Shown: one piece after another, positions 63,993 to 64,000 of the stretch
Layout: each line of letters opens with the position of its first letter
Numbering within the stretch: position 1 is the stretch's first letter
Source: Gloeotrichia echinulata CP02
GTDB lineage: Bacteria > Cyanobacteriota > Cyanobacteriia > Cyanobacteriales > Nostocaceae
Length of the DNA stretch: 64,000 bases
Reading direction: 5' to 3'
Assembly: GCA_038087035.1 (NCBI GenBank)
Contig: CP051187.1
Span: 3,105,001-3,169,000 of the forward strand
Translations under genes and position numbers: made by a program
Notes under the pieces: model-generated
The model's input: only the letters and a program-made list of their open reading frames with translations
Database searches by the model: none
Told to the model about the DNA's origin: nothing

Positions 63993-64000
63993 GCTTGAAT

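Overview
The window is chromosomal DNA from a filamentous, probably heterocyst-forming cyanobacterium of the Nostoc/Anabaena type. The evidence is the aerobic Mg-protoporphyrin IX ester cyclase gene acsF, many GCGATCGC (HIP1) octamers, heptad GTCATT[GT] repeats, several families of short palindromic MITEs, and typical Nostocales families (WD40/STAND proteins, DUF4058, Uma2, a kinase fused to a solute-binding protein). No rRNA or tRNA gene was seen.

Layout. (1) 1-9.8 kb: truB, a UPF0175 protein, a coiled-coil TIGR04376 protein, orphan HicB, an M15 carboxypeptidase, then a decayed STAND-ATPase/WD40 locus and a DUF2281-like/PIN toxin-antitoxin pair. Most intergenic DNA here is MITE. (2) 9.8-21.8 kb: mnmG, a membrane protein with a pilus-assembly-like tail, DUF4058, a Ser/Thr kinase fused to a periplasmic-binding domain, a truncated TPR gene, an NB-ARC ATPase, a DUF2207 protein and a degenerate response regulator. 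(3) 21,917-45,324: a proposed integrated element of about 23.4 kb, bounded by a 13-bp direct repeat. It carries a tyrosine integrase split by an IS200/IS605 insertion, a large primase/DUF3987 helicase, two ribbon-helix-helix regulators that each overlap a coiled-coil frame in the -1 register, duplicated GC-rich structured sequences, a rightward run of small genes ending in a membrane protein and an FtsK/HerA-like ATPase, and a leftward run of virion-like genes (long coiled-coil protein, beta-rich proteins, collagen-like SGNH hydrolase). No terminase, portal, capsid or relaxase could be recognised. (4) 45.4-61.7 kb: two-component genes with a gutted histidine kinase, a parvulin isomerase, Uma2, an ABC exporter, acsF, a TonB-dependent receptor with an unusual TonB, and penicillin acylase. 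(5) 61.7-64 kb: an HNH endonuclease gene split by a TnpB element, and a 21-bp minisatellite running to near the window edge.

How it fits together. The chromosomal parts are housekeeping genes in a heavily repeat-invaded background. At least eight genes are cut or altered by a MITE, IS or minisatellite, sometimes with the element supplying a new start or stop codon. The integrated element has the layout of a temperate virus or satellite: rightward replication/early genes, leftward structural genes, and regulators with their operators in the middle. Its integrase is broken, so it is probably no longer mobile by itself. The strongest novel signal is a canonical -1 slippery heptamer (G GGA AAA, 29641-29647, minus strand) exactly where the first ribbon-helix-helix frame and its coiled-coil frame overlap. 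A second regulator in the same element shows the same arrangement, and in both cases the terminator follows the -1 frame.
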